Assembly (NCBI RefSeq): GCF_019704555.1
Contig: NZ_AP024745.1
Location: forward strand, 1,794,001-1,858,000
Length of the DNA: 64,000 nt
Reading direction: 5' to 3'
Source of the DNA: Actinoplanes sp. L3-i22
GTDB taxonomy: Bacteria > Actinomycetota > Actinomycetes > Mycobacteriales > Micromonosporaceae
A program made the translations under genes and the position numbers. Below, piece after piece: positions 8,254 through 17,938 of this stretch. Under the pieces are notes generated by a model. The model had not been told where the DNA came from, ran no database searches, and saw only the letters and a list, made by a program, of their open reading frames with translations. Within the stretch, counting starts at the first letter, position 1. Each line of letters starts with the position of its first letter.

Positions 8254-9620
8254 TCGAGGACGTCCTGGGGGTTCTCGGTCGCACAGCCCACGTAGTTGTC
8301 CGGGCGGATCAGGAGCAGGGCTTTGTCCCGTACGTCGAAAGCATTTTGCGCGGCCGCGGCCTGGAGGTGATGGACCGGCAGGTGGTCCCACGAGCCGAGG
8401 TTTTCCCACGAGCCGAAGGCGAGCAGTGTCGGGTGCGGGCCGCGCAGCAGGTCGAAGACCCGGCGGCCGTCGCCGAGCGGCGCGTCCGGGGCGCGGTCGC
8501 CGGCCCGCACCGCACCCGGCGTCGCGCGATGTTCCGCGGCGAGCGGGCCGCCCCGGTAGTTCAGGCTGAGCTGACGCAGCACCGGGTCGTCGCGGCGCAT
8601 CGCGTCGGCCTGGTTGCCGACGTGCCGGCGGTGCAGGTCGGTGCTGATGCCGAGCACGTCCGCGGCGACCGGCAGACGCTCCGCCTGGTAGGTGTCCAGC
8701 AGCGCGTCGTCGCCGGTCGCGAGCTTCCAGCCCAGGTTGTACCCGTCCTGGATACCGGTGTTGAGGCCCTGGCCGCCGGCCGGCGAGTGCACGTGCGCGG
8801 CGTCGCCAGCCAGGAACACGTCGCCGACCCGGAAGCGGGCCGCCATCCGGATGTTCGCCCGGAACCGCGACGTCCACCGCACCTCGGTGATCGTGATCGC
8901 CGGGTCGACCGACGCGGCCAGCTCCGGGACCGGGGTGTCCGTGGGCGGCGCGGTGAGCTGCCACCAGTCGCCGTCGCCGGGCAGCGGGCACAGGCCGAGC
9001 CGGAACCCGGGGTCGCCCGGCCAGACGTGCCAGTGCGAGCGATCCAAACCGGTCAACTGGACGTCGGCGATCAGCAGCCGCTCGTCCTCGTGGGTCGAGC
9101 CGAGGAACTCCACCCCGAGCGCCCGCCGGACCGTGCTGCGCCCGCCGTCCGCCCCGACCAGGTAACGCGCGGTGACGATCTCGCCGGTGTCGAGCGTGAC
9201 CCGCACGCCGGTGTCCTGCTGCTCGACCGTCTCGACGCCGACCCCGAACTCGACCGGCACCCCGTCGGCGAGCAGCTCGGAGGTTCGCCACTGGGGGACC
9301 ATCAGCAGGTTCGGCCACGGCACCGCGGGGGTGGGCTCGTGCAGCTCGTCCATCCGCCACTCGACGGTCGCCCCGTCCGGCCGGTGCACCCGCAACGCCG
9401 GGTAGTCACCGCCGGACTCCTGGAACCGGTCGAGCAGCCCCAGGTCGTCCAGCACCTCCAGGGTGCGCGGCTGGAGGCCCTTGCCGCGGGAGCCCTCGAA
9501 CGGGCGCGGCGACTTCTCCACGATGCGGAACGGCACGCCGTATCGCTGCAGCTGGCGGGCCACGATGAGGCCGGTCGGGCCGGCTCCGGCGATTAGAGTG
9601 AACTTTGATTCAGTGAACAT
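8229..9620 (-). CDS. FAD-dependent aromatic monooxygenase (PheA/TfdB/RdmE family)
   Basis: A 463-residue class A flavoprotein monooxygenase. It has the N-terminal dinucleotide fold (LIAGAGPTGLIVARQL, residues about 9-24), the DG motif (LVGADGGRSTVRRALG) and the GD motif with ribityl-binding residues (FLAGDAAHVHSPAGGQGLNTG). The C-terminal thioredoxin-like tail (LLIRPDNYVGC) matches the RdmE/rifampicin-monooxygenase branch. It hydroxylates an aromatic or polyketide substrate using NAD(P)H and O2; the substrate is unknown. It is divergent from a TetR gene, with a 16-bp palindrome over its own start. The transcript is probably leaderless: TACGGT is six bases before ATG. Confidence 0.85.
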   Translation of the reverse strand: MFTESKFTLIAGAGPTGLIVARQLQRYGVPFRIVEKSPRPFEGSRGKGLQPRTLEVLDDLGLLDRFQESGGDYPALRVHRPDGATVEWRMDELHEPTPAVPWPNLLMVPQWRTSELLADGVPVEFGVGVETVEQQDTGVRVTLDTGEIVTARYLVGADGGRSTVRRALGVEFLGSTHEDERLLIADVQLTGLDRSHWHVWPGDPGFRLGLCPLPGDGDWWQLTAPPTDTPVPELAASVDPAITITEVRWTSRFRANIRMAARFRVGDVFLAGDAAHVHSPAGGQGLNTGIQDGYNLGWKLATGDDALLDTYQAERLPVAADVLGISTDLHRRHVGNQADAMRRDDPVLRQLSLNYRGGPLAAEHRATPGAVRAGDRAPDAPLGDGRRVFDLLRGPHPTLLAFGSWENLGSWDHLPVHHLQAAAAQNAFDVRDKALLLIRPDNYVGCATENPQDVLDYLKLIAR

Positions 9621-9655
9621 AGATTCACCGTAGGGCGCTGATACGCTCCGGTCAA
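9613..9655 (-). promoter_or_regulatory. Monooxygenase promoter with TetR-type palindrome
   Basis: Read on the minus strand: TTGACC (9655-9650), 17-bp spacer, TACGGT (9632-9627), six bases, then ATG at 9620. A palindrome GTGAA-N6-TTCAC (9613-9628) covers the downstream edge of the -10, the expected transcription start and the start codon. That is a repressor position, and the divergent TetR gene at 9686 is the obvious candidate. Confidence 0.6.
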
Positions 9656-9685
9656 GGCGTCGGGATTTCGGATGGTGGTGACGGG

Positions 9686-10297
9686 GTGCTCCGCAAGGAA
9701 CAGGCGGCGCAGACCGAGGCGGAGCTCAAGGCGGCCGCGGTCCGGGTCTTCGAGCGCGCCGGCTATCTGAACACCAAGATCACGGACATCACCGCCGAGG
9801 CGGGGCGGGCCACCGGCTCGTTCTACAAGCACTTCGCCGGCAAAGAGGCGCTGCTCGCGGCGCTGCTGGAAGACCTGCTGGCCGAGGGCGACGCGAGCGC
9901 CGAGATGGCCGGCCACGGCACCGACTTCCGCGATCGGGACGCGGTCCGCTGGCACGTCGCGGCGTTCTGGCAGACGTACCGGCGGCATCGGGTGGTCATG
10001 CTCGCGCTGCAGCAGGCGGCGCTGGTGTCCGAGACGTTCGCCCAGCGCAGCCGTGATCTGATGGCGCCCGACCTGGGCCACATCGCCGACCATCTGGCGG
10101 CGCTGTCCCTGCCCGGCGACCCGGTCGTCTGCGCGTCCCTGTTCGGCACGACGATCAGCGCCTTCGCTGCGACCTGGCTCTCGGCCAACCGTCCTGAGCT
10201 GGGCCGCGAGCTCTCCGACGATGAGGCCATCGACACCCTCACCGACTTCCTGCATGCCGGATTGGGCGGCCTCAATTCCTTTTCCCGTACGTCGTGA
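9686..10297 (+). CDS. TetR family transcriptional regulator
   Basis: A 203-residue TetR protein. The N-terminal helix-turn-helix (AAAVRVFERAGYLNTKITDITAEAG, then RATGSFYKHFAGKEAL) is canonical; the ligand-binding C-terminal domain is helical. It is divergent from the FAD monooxygenase with only 65 bp between starts, so it probably represses that gene through the GTGAA-N6-TTCAC palindrome. GTG start with a G-rich stretch just upstream. An 18-bp minisatellite follows its stop. Confidence 0.85.
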   Translation: MLRKEQAAQTEAELKAAAVRVFERAGYLNTKITDITAEAGRATGSFYKHFAGKEALLAALLEDLLAEGDASAEMAGHGTDFRDRDAVRWHVAAFWQTYRRHRVVMLALQQAALVSETFAQRSRDLMAPDLGHIADHLAALSLPGDPVVCASLFGTTISAFAATWLSANRPELGRELSDDEAIDTLTDFLHAGLGGLNSFSRTS

Positions 10298-10369
10298 GAG
10301 CGCGCCCGTCCGCACGTCCCGCGATCTCCGCTTGCCTTGCGGCCGCGGCGCGGCTCGCTCCGTGCGTCC

Positions 10370-10590
10370 TGCGACCTTTCGCGCGCCCTGCGGCCTTTGC
10401 TCGCCCTGCGGCCTTTGCGCGCCCTGCGGCCTTTGCTCGCCCTGCGGCCTTTGCTCGCCCTGCGGCCTTTGCTCGCCCTGCGGCCTTTGCTCGCCCTGCG
10501 GCCTTCGCTCGCCCTGCGGCCTTCGCGCGTCCTGCGATCTTCGCGCGTCACGCGGCCTTCGCTCGCCTTGCGGCCGCGGCGCGGCTCGCT
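10370..10590. repeat. 18-bp tandem repeat array between convergent TetR genes
   Basis: About ten imperfect copies of an 18-bp unit (tgcggcctttgctcgccc and variants with gcgc or ttcg) fill most of the 381-bp gap between two convergent TetR genes. Because 18 is a multiple of three, all six frames can stay open and give spurious low-complexity proteins. The copies are contiguous, so this is not CRISPR. No function is visible. Confidence 0.85.
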
Positions 10591-10678
10591 CCGCGCGGCT
10601 GGTGCTGACGGTCGTTGCGGGGCCTGCGGGCAGCCGTGAGCGCCGGCCGGAGTCGCGCGGGCCGGCTGTCGCGGGCGG

Positions 10679-11587
10679 TCAGCTCAGGCCGGTGAAGATC
10701 ACGGCGAGGATGCGTTCGCGGAGCGGGGCGTTCCAGCCGCCGTGCAGGGCGCCCTGGGTGACGCTGATCAGCAGGGCCATCACCTCGGGAAGCTGAATCT
10801 CCGGGCGGACCGCTCCGGCGGACTGCGCCTCGGCCAGCAGGGTGCCGACGGCCTGCTCCAGGTGGCCGATCACGTCCGGGAGCTGGAGGTCGACGCCGGC
10901 CCGGGCGAGCAGCTCGACGACCGCGCGTTTGCCGGCCGCCTGCGCGACCAGCTGGGTGAAGAACGCGAACAGGGCGTCCGGGCCGCTCAGCTCGCCGGCC
11001 TCGGTGACCAGGCGGGCGAGGAGGCGCTTCATGATCGCGGAGAGCAGGGCGTCCTTGGTCGGGAAGTGCCGGAAGACGGTGCCGATCGCGACGCCGGCTC
11101 GGCGGGCCACCTGCTCGGTCGACGCGCTCGCCCCGAACTCGGCGAAGACCGCCTCGGCCGCGTCCAGAATCTTCGCCCGGTTCCGCTGGGCGTCCACCCG
11201 CAGTGGCGGCCCGTCCTCGGCGAGCAGCGGCCAGAGCCCATGCGTCGGCGGGGTGTTCTCGCCGCGCCCTCGCGGCGGTGTGTCGCCCTCGCCGCGCCCA
11301 CGCGGCGGTGTGTCGCCCTCGCCTCGCCCACGCGGCGGTGTGTCGCCCTCGCCTCGCCCACGCGGTGGCGTGTCGCCCTCGCCGCGCCCACGCGGTGGCG
11401 TGTCGCCCTCGCCGCGTCCGCGCGGCGGTGTGCCGCCCTCGGGGCGGCCTGGTGGCGGCGGGGTGCCCTCGGGGCGTGCGCGGGTCGGCTCGGCGTCCTG
11501 AGCGACTCCGTGAGCCGATGTGGCGCCTGGTGTGAGTCCGCGGGCCGGGGAGGTGGTCTCGGGAGATCTTGGGGTGGGGTCTGGCAA
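10679..11587 (-). CDS. TetR family regulator with repetitive N-terminal extension
   Basis: A 302-residue frame of which residues about 125-302 are an ordinary TetR regulator (NRAKILDAAEAVFAEFGASASTEQ, GVAIGTVFRHFPTKDALL). The first 120 residues are a Pro/Gly/Arg-rich extension with six copies of GDTPPRGRGE encoded by 30-bp repeats. The TTG at 11587 has GGAG eight bases ahead, so the extension may be translated; a downstream internal start cannot be excluded. It is divergent from a SnoaL-like gene, and two TGAGT-N4-ACTCA palindromes occupy the shared intergenic region, one of them three bases from this start. Confidence 0.75.
   Translation of the reverse strand: MPDPTPRSPETTSPARGLTPGATSAHGVAQDAEPTRARPEGTPPPPGRPEGGTPPRGRGEGDTPPRGRGEGDTPPRGRGEGDTPPRGRGEGDTPPRGRGEGDTPPRGRGENTPPTHGLWPLLAEDGPPLRVDAQRNRAKILDAAEAVFAEFGASASTEQVARRAGVAIGTVFRHFPTKDALLSAIMKRLLARLVTEAGELSGPDALFAFFTQLVAQAAGKRAVVELLARAGVDLQLPDVIGHLEQAVGTLLAEAQSAGAVRPEIQLPEVMALLISVTQGALHGGWNAPLRERILAVIFTGLS
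11268..11450. repeat. 30-bp minisatellite inside the TetR N-terminus
   Basis: About six copies of a 30-bp unit (core ggtgtgtcgccctcgc). They are in frame on the minus strand and encode GDTPPRGRGE repeats. Copies differ by a few bases, suggesting expansion followed by drift. Confidence 0.85.
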
Positions 11588-11589
11588 GT

Positions 11590-11636
11590 TGAGTCTCCAC
11601 TCATTATTGTTGGGCGGGAAGCTGAGTTGGGACTCA
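11590..11636. promoter_or_regulatory. Pair of TetR operator palindromes
   Basis: TGAGT-CTCC-ACTCA (11590-11603) and TGAGT-TGGG-ACTCA (11623-11636) are two perfect 5-bp-arm palindromes with identical architecture. Their centres are 33 bp apart, three helical turns. They lie between divergent tetR and snoaL-like genes and almost certainly form the operator of this TetR protein. Confidence 0.7.
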
Positions 11637-11654
11637 TCTTATCGGAGGTGTGCG

Positions 11655-12056
11655 GTGACGCCGCAGGAGATCTTTGCGCGGATGCGGGAGCGGTGGCTGG
11701 CGGGGGAGCCGACCTATGACGGCGCGATGCTGGCCGGTGACGTCGTGGTGGAGACGCCGTTCGCGGCGCCGGGGCGGCCCACCCGCACCGAGGGGCGGGA
11801 GCGGGTGATCGAGCAAGCGCGGGCCGGGCGGGCCGGCTTCCCGGTGCGGTTCGACGAGTGCCGGGGCGTCGTCATCCACGAGACCACCGACCCGGACGTG
11901 ATCGTCGTGGAATATGAGCTGGTCGGCACGCACGAGGTGACCGGGGCGCAGGCGTCGGCGCCCTTCATCGGCGTGCTGCGCACGCGGGACGGGCTGCTCG
12001 CCGGCTGGCGGGAGTATCAGCACACGATGGCGATCGCGGCCGCCTTGTCCACATGA
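11655..12056 (+). CDS. SnoaL-like / NTF2-fold protein
   Basis: A 133-residue protein with the cone-shaped NTF2/SnoaL fold pattern: an N-terminal helix (TPQEIFARMRERWLAG), an AGDVVVETPFAAPG strand segment, then alternating strands ending in GLLAGWREYQHTMAIA. Members range from polyketide cyclases to limonene-epoxide hydrolases; the residues do not identify an activity here. The GTG start has GGAGG nearby (11644-11648). It is divergent from the TetR regulator with two operators between them, so it is the likely regulated target. Confidence 0.7.
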   Translation: MTPQEIFARMRERWLAGEPTYDGAMLAGDVVVETPFAAPGRPTRTEGRERVIEQARAGRAGFPVRFDECRGVVIHETTDPDVIVVEYELVGTHEVTGAQASAPFIGVLRTRDGLLAGWREYQHTMAIAAALST

Positions 12057-12114
12057 GAGTTCTGTCTTGGTCGGCAGTGCGAGTTGTCCCTGCGTTCCCG
12101 AACAGCTCTGAGTG

Positions 12115-12219
12115 CCGGCTGGGTCGGGAGGCGCGGGGCCGGCTGGGCCGGGAGGCGCGGGGGCGGCTGGGCCGGGAGGCGCGGGGGCGGCTGGGCCGGG
12201 AGGCGCGGCTGGGTCGGGA
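12115..12219. repeat. 24-bp tandem repeat
   Basis: Four copies of a G-rich 24-bp unit (core ggctgggccgggaggcgcgg) within the 511-bp gap 12057-12567 between the SnoaL-like gene and sdhB. The rest of that gap holds several hairpins near the sdhB end (12375-12403, 12415-12438, 12452-12488) and no credible gene. Confidence 0.8.
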
Positions 12220-12414
12220 CCGCAGGGGCGGCTCGCGGGGTCCTTTGAAACCGCGACCACCCGCGGACGTCGCCCTGGAGGGCCTCGCGTTTTTGGGCGC
12301 CCCGCGCCCTGCGGGGCCCGGAAGGGTCCCCGCGGGAGCGACGATCAGTTATTGGCCGCAGCCGAGGCAAGAAAGGGCTTGATCTTGATCTTCATGAAAG
12401 CCCCGAAACCGGGC

Positions 12415-12488
12415 GTCCGGCACGCCGTTGTGCCGGACACCTGGAGATTTGTCCGGTGGCGGAACACCTGTCGTGTTCCGCCACCGGA
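12415..12488 (-). terminator. Double hairpin terminator after sdhCAB
   Basis: Downstream of sdhB on the minus strand are two consecutive perfect hairpins: arms 12452-12467/12473-12488 (16 bp, 5-nt loop) and arms 12415-12423/12430-12438 (9 bp, 6-nt loop). There is no T-run, as is common for high-GC actinobacterial terminators. A third weaker hairpin (GGGCTT/AAGCCC, 12375-12403) contains a GATCTTGATCTT motif that recurs at 48983. Confidence 0.7.
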
Positions 12489-12567
12489 GCCACCGGCAGC
12501 TCCGGAGACGGCAACCTCCGGGCTCGCCCAGGCCCCGAGAGCGGCCTGGAACAGCGGCGGGATGAGG

Positions 12568-13310
12568 TCAGCTCTTCGCGATCGCCTTGCGGTAATCGCT
12601 GTTGAGGCGGCCGATCAGGCTCAGCGGGATGCCCTTCGGGCAGACCTCCGCGCACTCGCCCATGTTGGTGCAACCGCCGAAGCCGGCGTCGTCCTGCGCC
12701 TGGAGCATGTCGATCGCGCGGCTGTCCCGCTCGGGCTGGCCCTGGGGCATCAGGCCGAGGTGGGTGATCTTCGCGGCGGTGAACAGCATCGACGAGCCGT
12801 TCGGGCAGGCGGCCACGCAGGCGCCGCAGCCGATGCAGGTGGCCGCCTCGAACGCGGCGTCCGCGTCCTTCTTCGGCACCGGAGCGGCGTGGGCGTCCGG
12901 CGCGGTGCCGGTCGGGGCGCTGATGTAACCGCCCGCCTGGATGATCTTGTCGAAGGCGGTCCGGTCGACGATCAGGTCCTTGATCACCGGGAAGGCGGCG
13001 GCGCGCCACGGCTCGACGTCGATCACGTCGCCGTCGTTGAACTTGCGCATGTGCAGCTGGCAGGTGGTGGTGGCCTTCTCCGGGCCGTGCGCCACACCGT
13101 TGATCACCATGCTGCACGCGCCGCAGATGCCCTCGCGGCAGTCGTGGTCGAACGCGATCGGGTCGTCGCCGTCGAGGATCAGCTTCTCGTTCAGGACGTC
13201 GATCATCTCGAGGAACGACGCGTCCGGGGAGATGTCCTTCACGTCGTAGGCGACCATGCGGCCCCGGTCGTCGGGACCGGACTGACGCCACACCCGTACC
13301 TTGATGTCCA

Positions 13311-13311
<1 letters not shown>
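12568..13311 (-). CDS. sdhB: Succinate dehydrogenase/fumarate reductase iron-sulfur subunit
   Basis: 247 residues. The [2Fe-2S] ferredoxin-like domain shows [11 protein letters not shown] plus a further Cys (TTTCQLH). The C-terminal domain carries two cluster motifs: [14 protein letters not shown] and [14 protein letters not shown], for the [4Fe-4S] and [3Fe-4S] centres. It passes electrons from the SdhA flavin to the membrane cytochrome and menaquinone. The ATG (13311) shares its A with the sdhA TAA stop (TAATG), so the two are translationally coupled. It is followed by strong hairpins, ending the sdhCAB operon. Confidence 0.95.
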
Positions 13312-15257
<1,946 letters not shown>

Positions 15258-15258
15258 C

Positions 15259-15999
15259 TCAGTCCACCAATCCGGTCAGCACCGCGAACGGCACCGAGAG
15301 GTACCCGACTACCAGGACCGCGGAGAGCACCAGCGCGATCGCCTTGGCGCGGCGCTGACCCTTCTCGGTCTGCTGGCCCAGCGTCCGGGCCGCGCTGAAG
15401 ATCCCGTGCCACAGGTGGAACCCGACGGCGATGATCGCCAGGGCGTAGAAGAGCGTCACGTACCAGCGGTCGGGCGCGAAGTCCGCGACGACGTTGGCGT
15501 ACGGGTGCTCGTGGTCTCCGACCGGGTTCACCGTGCCGGTGGTGAGGTCGAGGATGTGGAAGATGATGAACAGGAAGACGATCACGCCGCCCCAGCGCAT
15601 GGTCCGGGCGGCGTAGCTGCCCTGGACCTTGGGCCGGTGCGCGTACTTGACCGGCCGGGCCTTCTTGGCCCGGATGGTCAGCACCACGGCCGTGTAGATG
15701 TGCGCGAGCACGGCGAGGGTCAGAACGCCTCGCTGGATCCACAGGTACCACATGTGCGGCAGCAGCGGCGTGCCGAGATCCCGCAGCCAGTGCGCATAGT
15801 GATCGAAGTCGGGGCCGCCCAAGAAGATCTTGAGGTTGCCGATCATGTGAACGTAAAGGAAGAGCACCAGCAGGATGCCGCTGACGGCCATGGTGATCTT
15901 CAAGATGATCGACGAGGGCCGGACCACCTTGCGCGGAGTGGGCGTTGCCGTCGCCCCTGCCGCGTTCTTGGTTTTAGGAACTGAAGTGTCTACCGCCAC
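15259..15999 (-). CDS. sdhC: Succinate dehydrogenase cytochrome b subunit
   Basis: 246 residues with five predicted transmembrane helices (first [24 protein letters not shown]) and histidines within helices suited to ligate two b haems ([29 protein letters not shown]). This is the single-subunit cytochrome b558-type anchor. It is first in sdhCAB. The start is GTG at 15999; a -10-like TACCGT seven bases ahead (with TTAGAC 18 bp upstream) suggests a leaderless transcript. It is divergent from a LysR gene. Confidence 0.9.
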   Translation of the reverse strand: MAVDTSVPKTKNAAGATATPTPRKVVRPSSIILKITMAVSGILLVLFLYVHMIGNLKIFLGGPDFDHYAHWLRDLGTPLLPHMWYLWIQRGVLTLAVLAHIYTAVVLTIRAKKARPVKYAHRPKVQGSYAARTMRWGGVIVFLFIIFHILDLTTGTVNPVGDHEHPYANVVADFAPDRWYVTLFYALAIIAVGFHLWHGIFSAARTLGQQTEKGQRRAKAIALVLSAVLVVGYLSVPFAVLTGLVD

Positions 16000-16076
16000 A
16001 ACCTGGACGGTAAGAAGTCCTGAGCTATTCGTCTAATGCATGATCGGGCCGGTTGCCATAGAGATAGGCTATTACG
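16000..16076. promoter_or_regulatory. Divergent sdhC / lysR promoter region
   Basis: Towards sdhC (minus strand) TTAGAC-N18-TACCGT ends seven bases before the GTG. Towards lysR, TAGGCT (16065-16070) ends six bases before its GTG. An ATAG-N7-CTAT inverted repeat (16058-16072) overlies the lysR -10 and resembles a LysR-type binding site. This placement suggests the LysR protein represses itself and may control sdhCAB. Confidence 0.5.
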
Positions 16077-16994
16077 GTGCAGCTGCAACAACTCCGGTAC
16101 TTCTTAGCAGTGGTGGAGACGCGACATTTCACCCAAGCAGCGGACATTATGGGCATCTCGCAACCTACGTTGAGTAAGCAGATTCACACCCTGGAGTCCT
16201 CACTCGGGGCCCCGCTGTTCGAGCGGATGCGGGGCGCGGTCAACCTCACCGTGGCCGGCGAGACCCTCCTGCCGATGGCCCAGCGGATCGTCGCCGACGC
16301 CGACGCGGCCCGCGACGCGGTGCAGGACATCGTCGGCCTTCGGCGCGGTGAGGTGCGCCTGGGCGCCACCCCCAGCCTCTGTTCGTCCCTGGTCCCGGCC
16401 GTGCTGCGGACGTTCCGGGCCGACCATCCCGAGGTCAAGCTGCACATCAGCGAGGGCAGTTCGCAGGACCTGATCGCCGGCCTGCTCGCGCACTCCCTCG
16501 ACCTGGCGCTGATCGTCCAGTCCGAGCAGGGCGTGGACCCCAGCCTGACCACCACCGAGCTGGTGCGGGAGAGCCTGGTGGTGGCGTCGGTGGCGGACGG
16601 GCCGCCGCTCACCGTCGCCCGGCAGCTGGAGCTCGGCGAGCTGCGGCACACCCCGATGGTGATGTTCCGGGAGGGGTACGACATCCGCGACGTCACCCTG
16701 CACGCCTGCGAGCGGGCCGGCTTCACCCCCAAGCTCGCGGTCGAGGGCGGCGAGATGGACGCGGTGCTCGCCTTCGTCGAGGCCGGGCTCGGGGTCGCGC
16801 TGGTGCCGAGCATGGTGCTGGCCAACCGGCCGCTGCTGCGGGCCACGCCGCTGGCCCCGCCCGGGATGCGCCGGACGATCGCGATGGCCCAGCGCCGGGC
16901 GGCGGTGCTGTCGCACGCGGCGGCCGCGCTGCGTGAGGTGGTGCTGGAGCACATCACCTCCGGCCGGCTCCCGTTCGGAGTACGCGCTCTCTGA
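16077..16994 (+). CDS. LysR family transcriptional regulator
   Basis: 305 residues. The N-terminal winged helix-turn-helix is canonical (LQQLRYFLAVVETRHFTQAADIM, ISQPTLSKQIHTLE). The C-terminal substrate-binding-like effector domain covers about 90-290 (RRGEVRLGATPSLCSSLVP start; VEAGLGVALVPSMV near the end). It is divergent from sdhC and therefore a candidate regulator of succinate dehydrogenase. GTG start at leaderless distance from TAGGCT. The co-inducer cannot be told. Confidence 0.9.
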   Translation: MQLQQLRYFLAVVETRHFTQAADIMGISQPTLSKQIHTLESSLGAPLFERMRGAVNLTVAGETLLPMAQRIVADADAARDAVQDIVGLRRGEVRLGATPSLCSSLVPAVLRTFRADHPEVKLHISEGSSQDLIAGLLAHSLDLALIVQSEQGVDPSLTTTELVRESLVVASVADGPPLTVARQLELGELRHTPMVMFREGYDIRDVTLHACERAGFTPKLAVEGGEMDAVLAFVEAGLGVALVPSMVLANRPLLRATPLAPPGMRRTIAMAQRRAAVLSHAAAALREVVLEHITSGRLPFGVRAL

Positions 16995-17048
16995 GCCTCC
17001 GTCCACTTAGGGTAGTCAACTGCCCACCACTTGTTTACAGTCCAGGGT

Positions 17049-17804
17049 GTGTGGATTGGCGAGTTCCACGACCCGCGACTCGTCGAGGTCTACGACGCCG
17101 AGTGTCCCTGGGGCTGGGACGACGACTTCTTCATGGCCGTGCTCGCCGAGCGCTCCGCTCATCGGGTGATCGACCTGGGCTGTGGCACCGGCCGGCTGGC
17201 CATCGCGATGGCCGGGGCGGGACACGAGGTCACCGCCGTCGACCCGGCGCCCGCCGCGCTGGCCGCCGCCCGGCGCAAGCCCGGCGGCGCGGGCGTGCGA
17301 TGGCTGCAGGGCTCGGCCGGGCAGTTGCCCGCGCGCTCCTTCGACGCCGCGTTCATGACCAGTCACGTCGCCCAGTCCTTCGTGGACGACGAGGAGTGGG
17401 ACGGGGTGCTGCGCGGGCTCCGGCGGGCGCTGCTCCCGGAGGGGCGCCTCGTCTTCGACAGCGGTGACCCGGCCCGCGAGCCGTGGGAGCTGTGGAACCC
17501 GGAGGACTCCTGGCGCACCGTGGTGCTCGGCGACGGCCAGGTGGTGGAGGCGTGGAGCGAGTCGGAAGAGGTCGCTCCGAACGTCTGGCACGTCACTGAG
17601 CGCTACCGGTTCGACGACGGACGGGATCTGGCGAACTCGGCGACCCTGCGGTTCCGGACCGAGCCGGAACTGCGTGACTCGCTGCGCGAGGCCGGGTTCC
17701 GGGTGGACCGGATCTACGGCGGCTGGGGCCGTGAGCCGGTCGGTCTCAGCGGAGACGGCGAGTTCATCGTGATCGCGATCGCCACTCCTCGATTGATGTC
17801 TTAG
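17049..17804 (+). CDS. Class I SAM-dependent methyltransferase
   Basis: 251 residues. Motif I (HRVIDLGCGTGRLAIAMAGAG) and the acidic motif II residue (EVTAVDPAP) mark a Rossmann-fold methyltransferase; the C-terminus has a mostly beta insert (VWHVTERYRFDDGRDL). Small-molecule methylation is likely but the substrate is unknown. The start was placed at GTG 17049 because TACAGT (17036-17041) lies seven bases ahead with TAGTCA 17 bp upstream, the leaderless layout seen elsewhere here. A TTG at 17031 in frame would overlap the promoter. Confidence 0.8.
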   Translation: MWIGEFHDPRLVEVYDAECPWGWDDDFFMAVLAERSAHRVIDLGCGTGRLAIAMAGAGHEVTAVDPAPAALAAARRKPGGAGVRWLQGSAGQLPARSFDAAFMTSHVAQSFVDDEEWDGVLRGLRRALLPEGRLVFDSGDPAREPWELWNPEDSWRTVVLGDGQVVEAWSESEEVAPNVWHVTERYRFDDGRDLANSATLRFRTEPELRDSLREAGFRVDRIYGGWGREPVGLSGDGEFIVIAIATPRLMS

Positions 17805-17938
17805 TGATTGCGGATGTGCCGAGATGTTGTGCGGAACCTTAGGAGCCATTGCGTGACATAAATCCGGGACTACTATCCGCAACCATCGGTGTCGGCCTTT
17901 ACTGACAGTTGTCGATCTTCACGCGATGTCGAGGTGGC

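Noticed and set aside
7042..9360. 772-codon minus-strand frame opposite the MFS gene
   Set aside because: Composition and lack of motifs; the MFS and monooxygenase genes explain the coding signal.
10370..10590. Possible CRISPR array
   Set aside because: The 18-bp units are contiguous without unique spacers and lack cas genes; it is a minisatellite.
12057..12567. Possible small protein genes after the SnoaL-like gene
   Set aside because: Frames are translations of 24-bp repeats and terminator hairpins.
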